A DNA stretch of 7,792 nt from Akkermansia sp. Lineage in GTDB: Bacteria > Verrucomicrobiota > Verrucomicrobiia > Verrucomicrobiales > Akkermansiaceae. The notes beneath the pieces were generated by a model that did no database searches, was not told the DNA's origin, and saw only the letters and a program-made list of their open reading frames with translations. The stretch covers positions 1 through 7,792 of the forward strand of contig JAFNWZ010000431.1 in assembly GCA_017379255.1 (NCBI GenBank). Direction: 5' to 3'. A program made the translations under genes and the position numbers. Positions 5,546-7,792 of the stretch are shown in pieces; within the stretch, counting starts at the first letter, position 1; every line of letters starts with the position of its first letter.

Positions 5546-6523
5546 TTACCAGTGGAAGGCAAAATTAAAGGTTCCGAAGACAGTATCATCAATCTGGGAA
5601 CGGAAACTGCGGGTGCGGGCCACCATGCCGGCGTAATAATCAATCCCCTTGTGGCGCACGCCCAGGCCGAGCTGGGCTTCGGCCACCCAGGGCTGGCGGC
5701 CACAGGTGCGGTCGAAGTCATGGAATACGCCACCGTCGATAAACAAATCGCGTGCCACGTATTTCACCGAACCACCTGCGCGCACATACCAGGAGGTAGC
5801 GGCGGGGTCATAGTCATTTTTGCGCAGCAGGCCCACGCCGAAATTACCGGCGTTGTTGCCCACGAGCTGCATACCCGGGGGCAGGTTGCGGCCCAGGCGG
5901 AAATACACACCAGTCTCTGCGGCTATGGAGACCGTGCCGAGTTCCTCGCGTGTGAAGAAGGTGGCATCTGTCTGCCAGCCACCGGGGGAGGTGATTTCAA
6001 ACCAGGGGAGGCGGTAGTCCTGCCGGGCGGTGAACTGGAAGGTGACTTCTGCAGGAATCTGATCATGCCATCCTTTCCAGCGCTCCAGCCCACAGGTTTT
6101 GTGAATCAGATCCTGCGCCTCTTCTGCCAGAGAGGTGCGGCCGGTAGTGCCCAGCTGGAATTCCACACTGCTGCCCACATGCTCTCCGGTGTAGAGATGC
6201 GCCACCCCCAGCGCAAGGTAGCCAGCGTAGGGGTGTTCCCCCTGCACGGCGCCGTGGGTGTGCAGGTACGGCGTATAGATATTCTGTGTAAAACTGCAAC
6301 CGAATGCATGTTCGGGCATTTTGTCAAGATTCCGGGCATAATCGATGCGGGTTCCGTGGGAGTAGTTGCAATCACTGCCGAACGCCGAATCATTCTCCAT
6401 CACAAAACGGAAATGATGCCGCGGCTGGGGTGCGTAGCCCGGCTCTCCCGGCTGGGGAATAGGATTCACATAGTCCACAGCCGCACTGGCGGCAGCCATT
6501 ACCATCCACGGAATAAGACTCAT
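5546..6523 (-). CDS. lpxR: Lipid A deacylase LpxR family outer-membrane protein, 325 aa
   Basis: LpxR removes the 3'-acyloxyacyl chain from lipid A in the outer membrane. The family (DUF2219) is a 12-strand barrel. Visible here are the ENDSAFGSDCNYSHG block (43-57) with N44-D45, matching the Salmonella N9-D10 pair, then the PYAG motif (98-101) and the Q137/H141/E147 trio. That trio has the spacing I recall for Q118, H122 and E128 of Salmonella LpxR. GWHDQIP (151-157) follows. The C-terminus ends in alternating aromatics with a final Trp, the usual signal for barrel assembly. The signal peptide is short and has no basic residue before its hydrophobic part (2-15), but no longer start is possible because a stop lies seven codons upstream with no start codon between. 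It is first in an operon with the resB- and ccsA-like genes. Lipid A deacylation itself is inferred from family. Confidence 0.88.
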   Translation of the reverse strand: MSLIPWMVMAAASAAVDYVNPIPQPGEPGYAPQPRHHFRFVMENDSAFGSDCNYSHGTRIDYARNLDKMPEHAFGCSFTQNIYTPYLHTHGAVQGEHPYAGYLALGVAHLYTGEHVGSSVEFQLGTTGRTSLAEEAQDLIHKTCGLERWKGWHDQIPAEVTFQFTARQDYRLPWFEITSPGGWQTDATFFTREELGTVSIAAETGVYFRLGRNLPPGMQLVGNNAGNFGVGLLRKNDYDPAATSWYVRAGGSVKYVARDLFIDGGVFHDFDRTCGRQPWVAEAQLGLGVRHKGIDYYAGMVARTRSFRSQIDDTVFGTFNFAFHW

Positions 6524-6532
6524 AACGCCTGT

Positions 6533-6561
6533 GATATACCCCTAACCGGAGCGGAAGTCAA
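6533..6561 (-). promoter_or_regulatory. Promoter of the lpxR-resB-ccsA unit
   Basis: On the minus strand, TTGACT (6561-6556) and TATATC (6538-6533) are 17 bases apart. The -10 box ends 9 bases before the ATG at 6523, so the leader would be about 3 bases. AGG at 6530-6528 is too weak to be a clear ribosome binding site. Confidence 0.65.
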
Positions 6562-6582
6562 CCCCAAAAGGCTGTTATCGTA

Positions 6583-6626
6583 AAGCAAAACACCACCGCA
6601 AGGCATATTTCTGCAACTTGCGGTGG
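6583..6626 (-). terminator. Terminator of menC
   Basis: CCACCGCAAG (6593-6602) and CTTGCGGTGG (6617-6626) form a perfect 10-bp stem, and GCA/TGC pairs can form inside the loop. On the minus strand the stem is followed by TGTTTTGCTTT. It lies 42 bases past the menC stop codon and ahead of the lpxR promoter. Confidence 0.7.
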
Positions 6627-6636
6627 CGATTTCTAC

Positions 6637-6660
6637 CTGCCCGTCCGATACAACGGGCAG
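6637..6660. repeat. Second hairpin in the menC 3' region
   Basis: CTGCCCGT (6637-6644) and ACGGGCAG (6653-6660) form a perfect 8-bp stem with an 8-base loop. No T-run follows on either strand. It lies between the menC stop codon and the T-tailed hairpin, and may protect the mRNA 3' end or pause polymerase. Confidence 0.55.
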
Positions 6661-6667
6661 CGCTGAG

Positions 6668-7612
6668 TTAAAGTTTTTTCCAGGGCAGAGCAGCCAGCAG
6701 CTTGTCAAAGCCAAGCCCGGTGCCAGCGGGCACGGGGAAGGCCGGGGTGATGTTCATGCCCATTTCCTCAGAGAAGGCGTTGGGGCGGTATACATGGTGG
6801 GTCACCAGGCCGCACAAGGGCACTTCCTCTGCAGGCTTGCCGGTGTAGAACACGGCGGCGTTGTAAGCAGCCCAGCACTGGCCGAGGGGGTGGTCCATAT
6901 AGGATGTGAACACGGGGTGCCCCTTTGTGCTCTGGTGGCGGGCGGGCTTCACGATGCGCATCATGGGCGTGCTGGTCTGGGCAGGAATGCTGCCTTCATT
7001 CTGCACGGGCATGTCGTACGCCAGGGGCATACCGGCATCCTGCAGGCTCTGCCAGGCGGTCACATCATAATAGCAGGGGTCTTCCACAAAATCGATACGC
7101 TGGCGCATGGCAGCAGGCAGCATCTCCCAGAACTGCAGGGCTTCCTCCGGGGTCAGCGTGCAGTTGAAATCCACGCGCCACTTCCAGTCCGGCACCATGG
7201 CGGCCAGGTTCACCAGACGCTCCACCGTGGCGGAAAGCTTGGGAATCACCTTGATTTTGCCCACGCGGAAACCGCGCTGGTGCAGGTTGTACACCTGGGA
7301 AGGGGTGGCGCTCACGGTCAGGGTGGCATAGCTGTTGGGCACGCTCAGGCCCTCGAACAGGCTCACGCCTTTGGCGCGGGCTTCGCCATCCAGCTCAATG
7401 CACTTGAGAGCGCGGGCACCCAGGCGCATCGGGGTTCCCTCGCGCAGGGCATCCAGTTCATACTCCAGGGGAGAATCCCCCAGCTCCGGCCATGCCTGCA
7501 GACAGGCATAACCACCATTGTCACCACGCAGCAGAACGCCTTCGCGCGGCTGGGCTGCAGCACGGGCGCTCATGGCACCCACAGGATAAAGAGTGTACGG
7601 AGTATAGTGCAT
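6668..7612 (-). CDS. menC: o-Succinylbenzoate synthase MenC (enolase superfamily), 314 aa
   Basis: MenC dehydrates SHCHC to o-succinylbenzoate in cytoplasmic menaquinone synthesis. The full active-site set is present: K119 and K121 in GKIKV, the metal ligands D148 (RVDFN), E177 (FVEDP) and D200 (AYDMP), and K222 in VKPAR. The spacings 121-148-177-200-222 follow those of E. coli MenC (133-161-190-213-235) within one residue. This favours a genuine OSBS-type enzyme, although some relatives also racemise N-acylamino acids. The N-terminal capping region (1-95) includes YTLYPVG and the REG motif (23-25). The barrel ends with TSYMDHPLGQ (236-245), a usual OSBS feature. Length is normal. The start at 7612 fits the family N-terminus and lies 7 bases after a -10-like box. 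An internal ATG at 7573 is less likely. No other men gene is in the window. Confidence 0.92.
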   Translation of the reverse strand: MHYTPYTLYPVGAMSARAAAQPREGVLLRGDNGGYACLQAWPELGDSPLEYELDALREGTPMRLGARALKCIELDGEARAKGVSLFEGLSVPNSYATLTVSATPSQVYNLHQRGFRVGKIKVIPKLSATVERLVNLAAMVPDWKWRVDFNCTLTPEEALQFWEMLPAAMRQRIDFVEDPCYYDVTAWQSLQDAGMPLAYDMPVQNEGSIPAQTSTPMMRIVKPARHQSTKGHPVFTSYMDHPLGQCWAAYNAAVFYTGKPAEEVPLCGLVTHHVYRPNAFSEEMGMNITPAFPVPAGTGLGFDKLLAALPWKKL

Positions 7613-7619
7613 GCACCCT

Positions 7620-7647
7620 ATTTAATCACTTTGGCGGCATTTGTCAC
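7620..7647 (-). promoter_or_regulatory. Probable promoter of menC
   Basis: On the minus strand, GTGACA (7647-7642) and TTAAAT (7625-7620) have a 16-base spacer. The -10 box ends 7 bases before the ATG at 7612, again giving almost no leader. The boxes are weaker than at the other promoters. AGGG lies only three bases from the ATG and is not a plausible ribosome binding site. Confidence 0.45.
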
Positions 7648-7720
7648 GCCCATTCTGCGTGCGCATCCGATATTTTATACCGAAGAGGCCCGAACTTGCG
7701 GCATGCACGGCGTTTGGAGC

Positions 7721-7748
7721 TTGCAATTCCCGGGGCTTGGAGTAGAAT
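7721..7748 (+). promoter_or_regulatory. Promoter of the gene at the right edge
   Basis: TTGCAA (7721-7726) and TAGAAT (7743-7748) have a 16-base spacer. The -10 box ends 9 bases before the ATG at 7758. This promoter is divergent from that of menC. Confidence 0.6.
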
Positions 7749-7757
7749 AACGGGCGT

Positions 7758-7792
7758 ATGAAGACATGTCTGGGCAGTCTGCTGTTAATTCC
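7758..7792 (+). CDS. Start of an exported protein gene, cut by the window end
   Basis: The ATG at 7758 opens a frame reading MKTCLGSLLLI before the sequence ends. A lysine at position 2 followed by a hydrophobic run is the usual beginning of a Sec signal peptide. The readable promoter just upstream supports a real gene. The product cannot be named from 11 residues. The gene is divergent from menC, with 145 bases between the two start codons. Confidence 0.55.
   Translation, partial: MKTCLGSLLLI

Noticed and set aside
4688..6583. A 631-codon open frame on the plus strand opposite the lpxR-like and resB-like genes
   Set aside because: It is antisense to two genes with clear family motifs and operon signals. 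Its composition is the His/Gly/Ala/Gln-rich bias expected of an antisense frame in GC-rich DNA, and no motif or promoter is visible.
6623..7750. A 375-codon open frame on the plus strand opposite menC
   Set aside because: MenC on the other strand has every catalytic residue at correct spacing. The antisense frame has shadow-like composition and runs through the menC terminator and promoter.

Overview
The window looks like chromosomal DNA of a high-GC Gram-negative bacterium. An outer-membrane beta-barrel of the lipid A deacylase LpxR family and a BamE-like domain both imply an outer membrane. A verrucomicrobial origin (Akkermansia-like) is my best guess from the style of the proteins and the rarity of Shine-Dalgarno sites at first genes. 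That guess is inference and was not tested.

Layout. Positions 1-1484 hold two plus-strand genes of unknown role: a secreted protein (109-618) and a DUF6714-like cytoplasmic protein (801-1484). Positions 1485-2450 form an accessory-looking, repeat-rich stretch. It contains a possible three-way-junction structure (1529-1663), an inverted-repeat segment (1710-1877), a small minus-strand GIY-YIG nuclease gene (1899-2183) and a compound palindrome (2321-2414) that shares sequence with the 1710-1877 segment. A minus-strand tRNA-Ala(CGC) with a strong terminator follows (2413-2528). A plus-strand gene (2646-3686) encodes an exported SGNH hydrolase with a BamE-like tail. It converges on a minus-strand, apparently three-gene unit: lpxR-like (6523-5546), resB-like (5515-4481) and ccsA-like (4484-3732). 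Next comes minus-strand menC (7612-6668), followed by two hairpins. The window ends in the first codons of a divergent plus-strand gene with a signal-peptide-like start (7758 onward).

Function. MenC (o-succinylbenzoate synthase) makes a menaquinone precursor. CcsA and the ResB-like protein would form a System II cytochrome c maturation machine. Both tie this stretch to a respiratory chain using menaquinone and c-type cytochromes, with an outer-membrane lipid A enzyme upstream in the same apparent operon.

The most notable pattern is in the promoters. Eight sigma70-like promoters can be read by eye. In six of the seven that serve protein genes, the -10 box ends only 6-9 bases before the start codon. 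This predicts leaderless or nearly leaderless mRNAs. The two internal operon genes instead carry AGGAGG ribosome binding sites. The second notable point is the GIY-YIG gene sitting between copies of a dispersed palindromic repeat.
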